Shown: one piece after another, positions 42,371 through 52,327 of the stretch | Layout: the number at the start of each line of letters is the position of its first letter | Position numbering within the stretch: the stretch's first letter is position 1 | Assembly: GCF_002433005.1 (NCBI RefSeq) | Contig: NZ_DJHF01000005.1 | Span: 1 to 62,500 of the forward strand | Direction: 5' to 3' | From: Acetomicrobium sp. UBA5826 | GTDB taxonomy: Bacteria > Synergistota > Synergistia > Synergistales > Acetomicrobiaceae | Length of the DNA stretch: 62,500 nt | Translations under genes and position numbers: made by a program | Notes under the pieces: generated by a model | What the model saw: only the letters and a program-made list of their open reading frames with translations | Database searches by the model: none | Told to the model about the DNA's origin: nothing

Positions 42371-43486
42371 TTGAGAATTTTGGTTTGTGCCGACTGGCAT
42401 GCCGGCGCTCGCACTTGGGGCGTAGACAGGCTGGAAGAAATTATATCTGCCCTATCTCAGATGTATGAAGCAGCCCTGGATTTCAAAGTAGACGCCTTGT
42501 TTGTGCTTGGCGATATCTTTCACAGCTTCAGATATCCGGGAGAAGAAGTGATAATGCCTGTTGCCAATTTTTTCTCCAGCGTTTTGTCGCTTCCGTGGAA
42601 ACCCACGGTTTATTTATTGAAGGGAAATCACGATTGGAGCGGAATCAAAATATGGGAGCTCTTTCAGAGCGATGGGCGGTTTGTTTTTGTCGATGAGGTG
42701 ACTTATGCGAATATTGGTGATTTCCTTATATTTTTATTGCCTTATTTACGAAAACATGATTGTCCCAAAGAGGAAGAACTGGATGAGTTCTTAAAGTCCC
42801 GTTGGAAAGGTGCTCCAAATGCAGATATGCGTTTATGTTTTGCCCATATGGCCGTAGAAGACACTGTTCCAAACCCCTCCGAGTTAACCCTTCCAAAAGA
42901 TGTGTTAAAAGACCTGGAAATAGATTTGACAATATGCGGACATATACATCGTCACGGAAGGATTTCGGAAGAATCCCCTCCGATCTATTATGCGGGCTCT
43001 CCCTTGCGGTTGGACTTTTCTGAGGAAGGGCATTGTACGGGCTTTTACATCATTGACGAGAAAGGAAATATTGAAGATATTCCGATAAACAGCAAAGAAC
43101 TAATCACTTTGCGCTACGACGACGAAGAAGAAGCCTTTAAATCCCTATCGACTTCATCGCAATTGATCCCGCGTGATGCCTATGTCAGGGTTATTGTTAA
43201 TAGATCCTCTTTGCCTATATCGCAACTTCTGGATAAATGTAGAAACCTGGGAGGAGAACAGATAGTCGTGGTCGCCGTAAATGAAGGCATGATTTCTGAA
43301 ATCAGCTCGCCTCAAGACCCCTTCGATATAATTCGGTTATGGAAACATTACATCGAGAGCCAAGAAGAAAATGAATCGACTTTGTTGATTTTAAAAAAAA
43401 TTGGAGAAAAACTTCTTTCGGGCAAAGATCCTTCGATGATGTGGAATGAGATCAAGTCCTATTTTGAAGCGGGTGAAAGGTATTGA
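42371..43486 (+). CDS. sbcD: SbcD/Mre11-type DNA double-strand break repair nuclease
   Basis: 371 residues. The calcineurin-like phosphoesterase motifs are in order: CADWHAG, FVLGDIFHSF, LLKGNHDWSG, CFAHMAV, and CGHIHRHG, supplying the two-metal site. It forms a complex with the SbcC ATPase encoded next and opens hairpins and blocked DNA ends. The TTG at 42371 is one base after the previous stop, with GGGGTTGGG-like sequence upstream; no better start exists without cutting the first motif. The stop overlaps the sbcC start. Confidence 0.9.
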   Translation: MRILVCADWHAGARTWGVDRLEEIISALSQMYEAALDFKVDALFVLGDIFHSFRYPGEEVIMPVANFFSSVLSLPWKPTVYLLKGNHDWSGIKIWELFQSDGRFVFVDEVTYANIGDFLIFLLPYLRKHDCPKEEELDEFLKSRWKGAPNADMRLCFAHMAVEDTVPNPSELTLPKDVLKDLEIDLTICGHIHRHGRISEESPPIYYAGSPLRLDFSEEGHCTGFYIIDEKGNIEDIPINSKELITLRYDDEEEAFKSLSTSSQLIPRDAYVRVIVNRSSLPISQLLDKCRNLGGEQIVVVAVNEGMISEISSPQDPFDIIRLWKHYIESQEENESTLLILKKIGEKLLSGKDPSMMWNEIKSYFEAGERY

Positions 43487-46167
43487 AACTTTTGGAGTTG
43501 AAAGTAAGAAACATCCTGGGGTTGAGGGAAGCCGGCATCAAGTTCGACCCTGGAGCTGTTGCAATAGTAGGGCCAAATGGAGCGGGCAAAAGTTCAATAT
43601 TGGATTCCCTTGTTTTGGCTTTATTTGGTTCTCCTACTCCGGTTAGAGTGGTAAACAACCTTAATGTCATCAGGATGGGCTCATCTGAAGGTCGTGTTAT
43701 CTGTACTTTCGTTAAAAATGGGGAAGTTTACAGGATAACGAGGAAGTTTAAAGGCCCAAAGGGACAACAAGAGGCGCTGCTGGAAAAAGGTGGCGATGAC
43801 GGTGGAAAGTGGGATGTTATTGCATCTAACGTTAAAGAAGTTAATGGATGTATTGCAAAAGTCCTATCGCCCTTTGCTGACAGCATGGGTGATGCCAACT
43901 TAAGTAAATTGCGCGATGCCTTTATATCCACCGTATTTGTGCCTCAGGGGATGGTTACAAAATTCGTGGATATATCACCAAGCGAGAGGTGGCAGATTTT
44001 AACTGCCTCTTTGGGGTTGGAGAGCGAAAGCAAGCTACAAGAAAAGGTTAGAAGAATAGTTCAGGTTGCTACGGCCGAAATTGAAAATGTAAAAGGGTCC
44101 CTTCAAAAGGTCGAAGATTTTTTAAACAAGTTACCGCCCGAGGAAGAGATACATCGCGATTTAAAGAACGTGGGTCAAAATCTGAAAGATGTACAGGACA
44201 GGTTGGATGCCATTAAAAAGTCTATCGATATAAAAAATAAATTAGTTGAGCTTGAAGCGCAAATAAAACGCCTTTCATCCGAACATGAAGAGGCATCTGT
44301 TCTGTATAAAAATATTTACGATGAATACAGGCTTTATGAGGCAAACCAAGCTTTGAAAGGCTTAATTTCAGTGTCTAAGCATTATAGAGAGTTGAATGAA
44401 AAAATTAATTCTCTGGAGTCTAATATTCGATACATCAATGAAAAAATTGAGCCTAAAATAACTGAAGTAAACAAATTAAGAGTTGCCTATAAAAATATTT
44501 ATTCGAAGATACAAAATATCAATAAGTGTGCACAATATAAAGATGAAGCGTTAAAATTATTGGATTTGGCCGAAGGTATAAAATTTTGCAAGGCAGAAAT
44601 TGAACTTATCGAAGCGGATATCGAAAGGAACAATAAAAGCCTGGACGAACTTTCGAAAAGAAGGCGAACATTATATAGACAAAAGCTTGAGAGAAGCCTG
44701 TGCGACGTTATTCAAGAACATAAAAATTTAGCCCATACTATGGTGCGTACTCTCGATGAGATTAGAAGCCGGATAATTGATTGGGTAAAGCAGCTAGCGC
44801 CGGATGGAGCTGTAGATTTCGAGCGCTTTAAGGGTGTTGGAGCTATTGAGGTTGCCAGGTCGCTTGTTTTTTCCGACTTGGGAGGGGCTTTGTCTGAGTG
44901 GGGAAAGGCCAAGAATCGAACTTTGACTCTTTTGCAAGAGGGCAGGAGGTTGAGGGAAGAGATCAGGTCGCTCGGTTTCGAGGCGCCTCAATCTGGATTG
45001 TCCGTTAGAGAAATAGATGCCCTTCTTGGTGAACTGGAAGACAATATTAGAAAGCAAGAGTTTAAAAAGCATCAGCTCATAGGATCCCTGGAGAAAAATT
45101 TGAAGGACATGAAGAAAATGCTCCAAGCTGAAAAAAACCTTGAGGAAGCTCTTGGCGGACTTTTGCCGGAAGATGTAGTAAAAGCTGCAAAAGAGAGGGA
45201 AGAGTTTTTAAAGGAGTTGGAAGAAATCCGCAACAAAGGCGATTCCCTCAACTCGGAGATCGAGGAATTAAAAGAGAAAAAGAGAAAATTAGAAGGAGAA
45301 TTGGCACAAGCCGAATGGCAACGGGAAAATACGAAAAATGCACTGCGGGATGCTGCCGAGAACTTCAGAGGATTATGCCGTAAACACGGATTGACTCAAA
45401 AAGACAAAACGAAGTTAATGCACCGCGACGACATGACTCATTGTAGTAAAGAAGAAGTGGAAGACGCCAGACGCCGCCTAGATTTATCGCGCGATCTCCT
45501 GTCCCGTGCTAAAGTTGAATTTCGAGACTTTAAGCTTAAATTCGAAACGACCCTTCCGGCGTTAGAAACGTTAACAAATCGTAAGCAGGAGCTGGAAGAA
45601 GAGGAAGAAAGGTTGAAGAGCGTTTTGAACGAACTGCAATACAATCTCAGACAGAAAGAAGGACTCGAAAAAGAACAAGGGCAGATGAAGGAAAAATACA
45701 ATGTAATAAGCCAAGCTTTCGATGTTGCAATCAAACTGCAGAAATATACAGATGGCAGAAATTTTGTGCGTTTTTTGAGCGACACCATACTTGAGGGATT
45801 ACTCAGCGCTGTGAACGAAAACCTTTCTTTTAAAGGGTTTTCGTTAGTCGCAGAAAGGGGGAACCTTTATGTGGCAAGCGGAGGCTACAGGCGCGATGCC
45901 GCCAGTTTGTCCGGCGGGGAAAGGGCCATGGTCTCGTTGATGATGTTGAGACATCTTGCGAACAGGGTAGGTTTCAAACAAATTTTATTCATAGACGAAG
46001 GCCTTGCTATGTTAGATGATGAGAATTTAGAGATGATGATGGAACTCTTCGACAATTTGGGCAAAGAAGCCTTTGTCGGTGTAATAACTCACGATATGGA
46101 TTTTGCCTCCCTCTTTCCAAGGCGCATTGAGGTGGAAAAAGGTGTTGTTTCTATGATAAAGTACTAA
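43483..46167 (+). CDS. sbcC: SbcC/Rad50-type SMC ATPase lacking a CXXC zinc hook
   Basis: 894 residues. Walker A is VGPNGAGKSSILDSL (about residues 29-43); the C-terminal signature is LSGGERAMVSLMM and Walker B ILFIDEGLAMLDDE. Two long coiled-coil arms separate them. At the middle, where other Rad50/SbcC proteins carry CXXC, there is instead a region (about residues 405-480) with one cysteine (Cys407) and a partly non-coiled stretch including DWVKQLAPDGAVDFERFKGVG. No CXXC occurs in the whole protein. TTG 43483 overlaps the sbcD TGA. Confidence 0.9.
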   Translation: MKLLELKVRNILGLREAGIKFDPGAVAIVGPNGAGKSSILDSLVLALFGSPTPVRVVNNLNVIRMGSSEGRVICTFVKNGEVYRITRKFKGPKGQQEALLEKGGDDGGKWDVIASNVKEVNGCIAKVLSPFADSMGDANLSKLRDAFISTVFVPQGMVTKFVDISPSERWQILTASLGLESESKLQEKVRRIVQVATAEIENVKGSLQKVEDFLNKLPPEEEIHRDLKNVGQNLKDVQDRLDAIKKSIDIKNKLVELEAQIKRLSSEHEEASVLYKNIYDEYRLYEANQALKGLISVSKHYRELNEKINSLESNIRYINEKIEPKITEVNKLRVAYKNIYSKIQNINKCAQYKDEALKLLDLAEGIKFCKAEIELIEADIERNNKSLDELSKRRRTLYRQKLERSLCDVIQEHKNLAHTMVRTLDEIRSRIIDWVKQLAPDGAVDFERFKGVGAIEVARSLVFSDLGGALSEWGKAKNRTLTLLQEGRRLREEIRSLGFEAPQSGLSVREIDALLGELEDNIRKQEFKKHQLIGSLEKNLKDMKKMLQAEKNLEEALGGLLPEDVVKAAKEREEFLKELEEIRNKGDSLNSEIEELKEKKRKLEGELAQAEWQRENTKNALRDAAENFRGLCRKHGLTQKDKTKLMHRDDMTHCSKEEVEDARRRLDLSRDLLSRAKVEFRDFKLKFETTLPALETLTNRKQELEEEEERLKSVLNELQYNLRQKEGLEKEQGQMKEKYNVISQAFDVAIKLQKYTDGRNFVRFLSDTILEGLLSAVNENLSFKGFSLVAERGNLYVASGGYRRDAASLSGGERAMVSLMMLRHLANRVGFKQILFIDEGLAMLDDENLEMMMELFDNLGKEAFVGVITHDMDFASLFPRRIEVEKGVVSMIKY

Positions 46168-46218
46168 CGCCTAACTGAAGACATCTCCCAAAGGATTAGA
46201 AGTTAAAGAATTCGAAAA

Positions 46219-46617
46219 TTAAATATCTTCGCTATCCAGCAATTGCCACTCAATGCCCTTTGGAGTGATATGATAGCGCAGCAATATATAACCGCCGATA
46301 TGCCCGTCTTCGACGTAGGCTAAACACCACTTTGGTCCGACAAACCAAACCTGACTCTTGTCATAAAGTCCAAATGTTCCTCCCAGCACGCCCTGCCATG
46401 GAAAAAGATCTTTTCTTTTAGCCAGTTCGTCTATTACTGTCTCCTTGATGATGCCCTCAGGCCATGATGGTGCAGGGGGAACTGTGGCAATCATTGTATT
46501 GTAGCTGTTCTCTAAAGTTACAAGGTCTTGTTTTGTTTGACAAAGTTCCACTCCCAAATAGACAGTTAAAACCACCATTACCATTAAGAGACATGTCAAC
46601 AGTTTCTTTGAATTCAA
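46219..46617 (-). CDS. Small membrane-anchored protein of unknown function
   Basis: 132 residues from a TTG at 46617, chosen because AAGGGGGGTG lies about 6 bases upstream; a longer frame to 46767 has no site. One N-terminal hydrophobic segment (LLTCLLMVMVVLTVYLGVEL) is followed by a short coiled piece and a soluble domain with VWFVGPKWCLAYVEDGHIGGYI. It should sit in the inner membrane facing the periplasm. No family was recognised. It is divergent from the NarL-type regulator gene, with about 140 bases between them. Confidence 0.65.
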   Translation of the reverse strand: MNSKKLLTCLLMVMVVLTVYLGVELCQTKQDLVTLENSYNTMIATVPPAPSWPEGIIKETVIDELAKRKDLFPWQGVLGGTFGLYDKSQVWFVGPKWCLAYVEDGHIGGYILLRYHITPKGIEWQLLDSEDI

Positions 46618-46759
46618 CGAATTCACCCCCCTTCGTATGATACACCAAAAAATTACATGGCGACAACGATAAGCATCTTTACGTAATCCAAAGTGGTAAT
46701 AGTTGTATAAAATAAACATGTAGGAAATATTTCGAAAGTCTAAATGGAGGTGAAACAGA

Positions 46760-47395
46760 GTGGTCATAAAAGTTGTATTGGCAGACGATCACCCGTTAAC
46801 GAGAGAAGGTTTTAAATCTTATTTGGAGAACAGGGAAAACATAAAACTTGTAGGAGAAGCTTCCGATGGTGAAAGCGCCTTGAAAGTAATAAGAGACCAA
46901 CTTCCGGATGTTGCTCTCATAGACATACGAATGCCTGGGATCGACGGAGTTACCCTGGTCAGACAAATAAGACAGGAGGAGCTGAAGGTTGCCTGCTTAA
47001 TGCTCACTTCCTACGATGCCCAGCAATACGTGCTGGCTTCCTTAAGGGCTGGTGCAAAGGGATACATTTTGAAAACGGCGTCGCCCGAAGAGCTTCTGAG
47101 AGCGATAGAAATAGTGGCGTCCCAAGGGGTTTATCTGGATAAAGAAGTGGCTACTGCCGTCGAAGAACCAGGCTTTACTCCGGAATCGCTTTCTCCCAGG
47201 GAGAGGGAAGTTTTGTTGCTGGCCGGCAGAGGTGAATCCAGCAAAGAAATAGCCTCAAAACTATATATAAGTGAACGGACAGTTCAGACCCATTTGGCAT
47301 CAATATACGACAAGCTTGGTGCTCGCAATAAAACCGAAGCTTTGTTGTTGGCTTTAAAATATGGCGTTGTTACCTTGGAGGAACTGTTGGAATAA
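46760..47395 (+). CDS. NarL/FixJ-family two-component response regulator
   Basis: 211 residues. The receiver domain has DDHPLTREG, phosphoacceptor Asp55 in LIDIRMPGIDG, and Lys105 in YILKTASPEELL. A LuxR-type helix-turn-helix follows: LSPREREVLLLAGRGESSKEIASKLYISERTVQTHLASIYDKLGARN (given by its parts LSPREREVL and SERTVQTHL). The GTG start has GGAGGTG upstream. It overlaps the histidine kinase start by one base (TAATG), so the pair is coupled. The signal is unknown. Confidence 0.93.
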   Translation: MVIKVVLADDHPLTREGFKSYLENRENIKLVGEASDGESALKVIRDQLPDVALIDIRMPGIDGVTLVRQIRQEELKVACLMLTSYDAQQYVLASLRAGAKGYILKTASPEELLRAIEIVASQGVYLDKEVATAVEEPGFTPESLSPREREVLLLAGRGESSKEIASKLYISERTVQTHLASIYDKLGARNKTEALLLALKYGVVTLEELLE

Positions 47396-48777
47396 TGAAA
47401 AAGCACCTGCTTTTGATTCTCACTTTGTTGATATTAATTCCCTCCGTCGCCATCTTAGTAGTAACCGGTTGGGGTGTTGTAGAGCATGAAAAGGCAATGA
47501 AAAACATTGCTGAATCATATGTTTTGGATTTAGCTCAATCGGTCGCCATGCAGGTGGACAGACCTCGCTTCATGCGCCGCAATTTAATGATGTCTCGATC
47601 TCTTGAATCCTTTGCATTGGATATATCTTTGCCCGGTTGGGTAGCCTTAGTGGATGAAAGCGGCAATTTATTGGCGGCATCTTCCCGGGCGCAGGATGTG
47701 CTACCCCAGCTGTGGCAGGGAGGGATACCGGTTGGCAGGGCAATACTTGTCAGGGGACCTTTTGGAGATAATTATACTATAGCAGCCATTCCTACTTCTC
47801 AAGGGTGGTATGTGATTGCAGCAGTGGCATGGTCTCAGCTTTTAGGACCGATGGTTCGCTTTTCTCACCTGTGGCCGGTAGCCGTGGGATTGTTGGCTAT
47901 TGCTGGGGTGTGTGCGGCATGGGCTTTCTGGAGGTGGTTGATAATGCCTTTGCTTTCCCTCGAATCTGAGGTCAGTTCGTTAAAATGGGGGAAGGACCTC
48001 CCCAAAAAAGACGATCCGTTCGCAGTTAAGGAGATTCGAAGGCTCAGGAAAGTGTTGTATCAGCTGGCCCAGACGGCTAGGGAAAGGGAGGAGCTTACAC
48101 AAAGATATGTTTCCGACTTGGTGAGGGTTCAGGAAGAGGAAAGGACCAAGCTTGCGAGGGAAATACACGACGGTCCACTCCAGGATGTCACAGCCTTATT
48201 GCAAAGGATATTGCTTTTGAAGCGTGAAAATTGGAGTGATAAGGCTAAAAAATACATAGAAATAGCCGAGGAGAGTGCAACAGAAGCAGTTAAGGAGTTG
48301 AGGGGGTTATGCGATAGCCTCTCGCCTCCCTGGTTGGACTTAGGGCTGTCGCAGGCATTGACAGAGCTTACCGATCGACTAGCGCGAGTTTACGGAGTTA
48401 AGATACATTTAGAGACTTCTGAGCTTCCGGAGGTGGATAAAGATACAATTCTTGCTTTCTTCAGGATAACTCAAGAGGCAATCAACAATGCAGTCAAACA
48501 TGGTCATGCAGGTAACGTCTGGATAAAGCTGTCTTATGAGGGCAAATCCTTAATGCTTAGCATTGAAGACGACGGATGCGGTTTTGATTTTGAAGGGGAT
48601 ACAGAAGCCTTAAGGGTGAAAGGGCACAGAGGGATTGCGAATATGATAGAGAGAATGCGCCTGGTTGGAGGTAGTATAGATATCACTACCTCGCGCGGCA
48701 AGGGCACGACGGTGGTTTGTACGGTCTCACTTCCCTTTGTTGGCGAAGAAGCCTCCAGTGACGCTTTTGACGTCTGA
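47395..48777 (+). CDS. Sensor histidine kinase, NarX/DegS-like (HisKA_3)
   Basis: 460 residues. Membrane segments at about 5-25 and 158-182 enclose a periplasmic sensor of roughly 130 residues. After a linker and short coiled coil, the dimerisation domain has REIHDGPLQDVTALLQR with His258 as the phosphorylated residue. The ATPase has N-box ITQEAINNAVKHG and G-boxes EDDGCGFDF and GHRGIANMIERM. It phosphorylates the partner at 46760. The 3' end overlaps the convergent UPF0316 gene by 51 bases. Confidence 0.92.
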   Translation: MKKHLLLILTLLILIPSVAILVVTGWGVVEHEKAMKNIAESYVLDLAQSVAMQVDRPRFMRRNLMMSRSLESFALDISLPGWVALVDESGNLLAASSRAQDVLPQLWQGGIPVGRAILVRGPFGDNYTIAAIPTSQGWYVIAAVAWSQLLGPMVRFSHLWPVAVGLLAIAGVCAAWAFWRWLIMPLLSLESEVSSLKWGKDLPKKDDPFAVKEIRRLRKVLYQLAQTAREREELTQRYVSDLVRVQEEERTKLAREIHDGPLQDVTALLQRILLLKRENWSDKAKKYIEIAEESATEAVKELRGLCDSLSPPWLDLGLSQALTELTDRLARVYGVKIHLETSELPEVDKDTILAFFRITQEAINNAVKHGHAGNVWIKLSYEGKSLMLSIEDDGCGFDFEGDTEALRVKGHRGIANMIERMRLVGGSIDITTSRGKGTTVVCTVSLPFVGEEASSDAFDV

Positions 48778-49245
48778 TATGTATATGAAACCCAACCCTT
48801 TGACCATATCCAAGACGATGTTGATTTTTTTCCTCTCACAGACTATTTTAAGAATCATTCTTTTGCCGTATTTCCCTTCCCCCTGAAGCACTGTTGTTCC
48901 ATATCCGGCTTCCCTTAGGCTTTCTACCCTTTCTGCAATCAGGGGACTGCTTTCAGCTATAACTTCGACCAGTGCATATCCGGAAAGCAGCTTCTCTTCC
49001 AACATAGATCCTATATAGTTGCCAGCGGCAAACCCCCCGGCATAGAAGACGAGCTCGAGCATGCTCAATTGTCCGCCTCCCAGAACTATCGATAGGGCAA
49101 TCATATATATGCATACTTCGCAGAAACCAATCATAGCCGCTTTTAATCTCATGCCGCGGACTAACAACAGAATGCGGAGAGTTCCTATCGAGACATCGGC
49201 TATCCGCGCGAAAAAAATGAAAAATAGACCCAAGATGGTAGTCAC
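48727..49245 (-). CDS. UPF0316/DUF2179 family membrane protein
   Basis: 172 residues. Three hydrophobic segments occupy the first 80 residues (IFFARIADVSIGTLRILLLVRG at the start), followed by a cytoplasmic DUF2179-like domain: AERVESLREAGYGTTVLQGEGKYG and LDMVKGLGFIYISDVKSV. The family is of unknown function. The GTG at 49245 has GGGGAG upstream. The tail overlaps the histidine kinase gene end. Confidence 0.85.
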   Translation of the reverse strand: MTTILGLFFIFFARIADVSIGTLRILLLVRGMRLKAAMIGFCEVCIYMIALSIVLGGGQLSMLELVFYAGGFAAGNYIGSMLEEKLLSGYALVEVIAESSPLIAERVESLREAGYGTTVLQGEGKYGKRMILKIVCERKKINIVLDMVKGLGFIYISDVKSVTGGFFANKGK

Positions 49246-49465
49246 AATTTATCGCTCCCCATGTTTTAAAGATATGGTAGTTATAATGCAGGCGAGATGA
49301 TATATTATATAAGTTATTGTAAGGGATTTTGCGTCTCACTGTATTTATTATTGTAAATTTCATTAATTCTAGCAAGCATAATTTTTTCTAATTTATTGTA
49401 TTCCTTATTGTTTCTGCTTAAACAGGTTGTATCATAATAAACTTAGTCAATCTGGAGGGATTTCC

Positions 49466-50968
49466 TTGGGTGGTTCTAGGGTTAAACGCGCGATCGTTTT
49501 TTGGCTCTCTTGTTTTGTCGCTTTAGGAATATTGGTATCAGGTTTGGTTTTTTTGGGCAAACCTGTAGCAAAAGTGGTCCTCACCTCCGCCCTTCCTAGC
49601 CCGGACGAAAATTTGTTGTATATCGTATACACAGATCAAAATTCTACTCTGTCGTATCTTGCAAATTACGTTGCTTTTAGTAAAAGCTTTCTTTCAAACC
49701 TAAATCTTAGGGAAGCGGATGTTGAGTTGGCAACACTGGTTTTAGTCCTCTTGAAAGATTCGAAAAAAGCCGCATTAATGATGTACCCTGTAGACGGGAA
49801 GCTGTACCTGGCCATAGAACCCGACGAAGAAGTTATGCCTTCTATTGAACTGAACAGATTGCCTTTGAAATGGAAAGAGGATTATCCCGATTTAAAGTTT
49901 GAGTTAAATGGCGATCGTATGGTCATATATCCCAGCGATAAAAGGAGTATGTGGATGTCTCTGCGGGGAAAGGTCTTGCTTGTTTCCTCATCGGAAGAAG
50001 ATTTGATCCTCATGGAACAAAACTTCGATAAAAGGGATAAAGGTAAAGACGATTCCTTTAGCATTAAATGGTCTATGTATAAAGAATGGCCCGGACACCT
50101 GTTGTGTCATGTACCGGCAAACCTTATACCCTTTGACAGCTTTGACGATATGCCTTTTGACGTAGAGCTGGCTTGGTTTTTAGATGGTGGCAAATTGCAG
50201 GCCAAATGTAGATTGGAAGGAATAGAAAGGATCTTTTCGGATGAGGAATTGGCCTTACTGACTCCTCAAAAGTGGAGCGGTAACTATCTTTTGCCAGAAC
50301 AACGTTCTATCACGTTGGGTATGACGATTCTAGATACCCCGGAATTGGCCAGGGGAGTTTCGATGTTGGCAGATGTGCTTGGTCAAAGTTCGGAGAGTAT
50401 ATTGGAATTTTTAAAGGGGCAGATGGTTTTAACTGTTGGCGGCAGGGCAAATATATTTTCCATCCCCATGCCTGGAGTGCTCTTCCAATTTCCGGATAGA
50501 GGGGATATAGGAAAAACTATAATTAGCGGAATTTGGCAAGATAAATTAGCAAGTTTGAGGATTAACAGCAATTCTGTCGCAGGCTACGAGAGCGGAGGAG
50601 CGATAAATATTCCGGCGACAATTATCGCGGTAGCCAATGATCAAATGGCCATTATGGGATTCATTTCCTCCGAAAGCCTTCTTAGCGGGATTTCTTTAAA
50701 AGATGCCTTTCCAAATGTTGTGGATCGCGAGTATCTTATGTGGACCGATATAAATTTTGCTTCTACTTTTAATGATCTTAAACAAGTTTTGTCGATGGAA
50801 CGTTTGTTCAACGTAGCTGATCCTGCCGACGAGGCTTTTAAGCAAAAATACGACCAATTATACGAATTTGTAAATAATTTGAAAAATGCCGGGCGATTAT
50901 TCGTGGGACTTAATGATATATACCATGGAGAACTAATTTGGGAGCTTGAGAATTATATTTCACAATAA
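49466..50968 (+). CDS. Exported or membrane-anchored protein of unknown function
   Basis: 500 residues from a TTG at 49466, chosen for TGGAGGGA about 7 bases upstream. One N-terminal hydrophobic anchor (IVFWLSCFVALGILVSGLVFLG) is followed by a long soluble, probably periplasmic part with no recognised domain. The pattern of short beta-rich segments (KVLLVSSSEEDLILMEQ, QMVLTVGGRANIFSIPMPGVLFQF) is reminiscent of secreted proteins that track model-like scores, such as DUF3352-type proteins, but I am not sure of it. It precedes tyrS by 57 bases. Confidence 0.65.
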   Translation: MGGSRVKRAIVFWLSCFVALGILVSGLVFLGKPVAKVVLTSALPSPDENLLYIVYTDQNSTLSYLANYVAFSKSFLSNLNLREADVELATLVLVLLKDSKKAALMMYPVDGKLYLAIEPDEEVMPSIELNRLPLKWKEDYPDLKFELNGDRMVIYPSDKRSMWMSLRGKVLLVSSSEEDLILMEQNFDKRDKGKDDSFSIKWSMYKEWPGHLLCHVPANLIPFDSFDDMPFDVELAWFLDGGKLQAKCRLEGIERIFSDEELALLTPQKWSGNYLLPEQRSITLGMTILDTPELARGVSMLADVLGQSSESILEFLKGQMVLTVGGRANIFSIPMPGVLFQFPDRGDIGKTIISGIWQDKLASLRINSNSVAGYESGGAINIPATIIAVANDQMAIMGFISSESLLSGISLKDAFPNVVDREYLMWTDINFASTFNDLKQVLSMERLFNVADPADEAFKQKYDQLYEFVNNLKNAGRLFVGLNDIYHGELIWELENYISQ

Positions 50969-51025
50969 CACTATTACATTGTGCTACTATGATAAAATAT
51001 CAAATACATTTCGGGAGGAAGATCG

Positions 51026-52303
51026 ATGCCGGAGAATGTTTTAAAGATACTTCAAGAACGAGGATTTGTAGAGTGGTGTAGTGACCCTGATGAGTTGTCC
51101 CAAGTTTTTCAGTCCAGAGTTACCTCAGGATATATAGGTTTCGATCCAACAGCCGACAGCCTTCACGTCGGACATCTTGTCCCCATCATGGGGTTGGCTT
51201 GGTTACAACGTGCCGGACATCAGCCAATTGCTGTAGCTGGAGGAGGCACAGGGCTAATTGGAGACCCTTCAGGCAAAACTAAGGAAAGACAGCTTCTAAC
51301 ATTGGAGCAGGTAGAACGCAATTTGTCTGAAATAAAGAAACAGATAGAGCATTTTTTGGATTTCGATTGTGGTGCTTCCTCAGCTAAAATAGTAAATAAT
51401 TATTCTTGGCTCTCTAAATTGGGGCTTATTGAGTTTTTAAGGGATGTTGGAAAATATTTTACTGTAAATTTCATGATAGCTCGCGATTATGTAAGGAGTC
51501 GAATAGAAGATCCTGAAAAGTCCATTACATATACGGAGTTTTCTTACATACTTCTTCAGGCCTATGATTTTTATCACCTGTATCAGCACGAGAACTGCGC
51601 CCTGCAAATGGGAGGAAATGACCAACAAATTAACATAATAGCAGGCATAGATCTAATCCGTAAGAAATTGGGAGCAAAGGCGTATGGCCTGACCTACCCA
51701 TTGCTTTTGACGGCATCGGGACAAAAGTTTGGCAAGACCGAAGAGGGAACGGTTTGGTTGTCGCCTGTGCGCACAACGCCATATAAATTTTACCAATTTT
51801 GGATAAACGCCGATGACAGAGATGTGGAGAAGTTTCTGAAGCTCTTTACCTTCCTTCCCATCGATGATATCAAGGAAGTCATGTCACATCACGCCAGGCA
51901 TCCGGAGCGTCGGGAGGCGCAGAAGATCTTGGCTGGCGAAATTACAAGGGTAGTGCATGGCGATAATGCTGTGGAGAGAGTAAAAAAAGTTAGCGAGATT
52001 CTATTTGGAGAGGCTTATACACTTGAAGACCTTACCTGTGAGTTACTTGAAGAAATACGTCAGGAAGTGCCAAGCGGCAATGTAAAAGAGATACCTTCGA
52101 GCTTGGTGGATGTCTTAGTCCACGTCGGAGCCTGTGCCAGTAAAAGCGAGGCTCGTCGACTGATTCGCAGTGGCGGCGTGTCGCTGAATGGCGAGAGAGT
52201 GGATGAGGAAAATTACGAAATTGACAGCGACAACTTCTTGTATGGAAAATACATGTTGTTAAAACTTGGGAAGAAGAGGTATCATTTGGTTGAGCGGGGA
52301 TAA
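51026..52303 (+). CDS. tyrS: Tyrosyl-tRNA synthetase
   Basis: 425 residues. The class I core has the HIGH-type motif HVGH (about residues 47-50) in DSLHVGHLVPIMG, a GGTGLIGDPSGKTKER loop, QMGGNDQQ substrate residues and a KMSKS-like KFGKT in SGQKFGKTEEG. The C-terminal S4 RNA-binding domain is ASKSEARRLIRSGGVSLNGERV. It charges tRNA-Tyr. GGGAGGAAG precedes ATG 51026. It is of TyrRS type I length. The next gene, 24 bases on, is a molbindin. Confidence 0.97.
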   Translation: MPENVLKILQERGFVEWCSDPDELSQVFQSRVTSGYIGFDPTADSLHVGHLVPIMGLAWLQRAGHQPIAVAGGGTGLIGDPSGKTKERQLLTLEQVERNLSEIKKQIEHFLDFDCGASSAKIVNNYSWLSKLGLIEFLRDVGKYFTVNFMIARDYVRSRIEDPEKSITYTEFSYILLQAYDFYHLYQHENCALQMGGNDQQINIIAGIDLIRKKLGAKAYGLTYPLLLTASGQKFGKTEEGTVWLSPVRTTPYKFYQFWINADDRDVEKFLKLFTFLPIDDIKEVMSHHARHPERREAQKILAGEITRVVHGDNAVERVKKVSEILFGEAYTLEDLTCELLEEIRQEVPSGNVKEIPSSLVDVLVHVGACASKSEARRLIRSGGVSLNGERVDEENYEIDSDNFLYGKYMLLKLGKKRYHLVERG

Positions 52304-52327
52304 ATTTAAATAAAGGGGGGATGGGCG

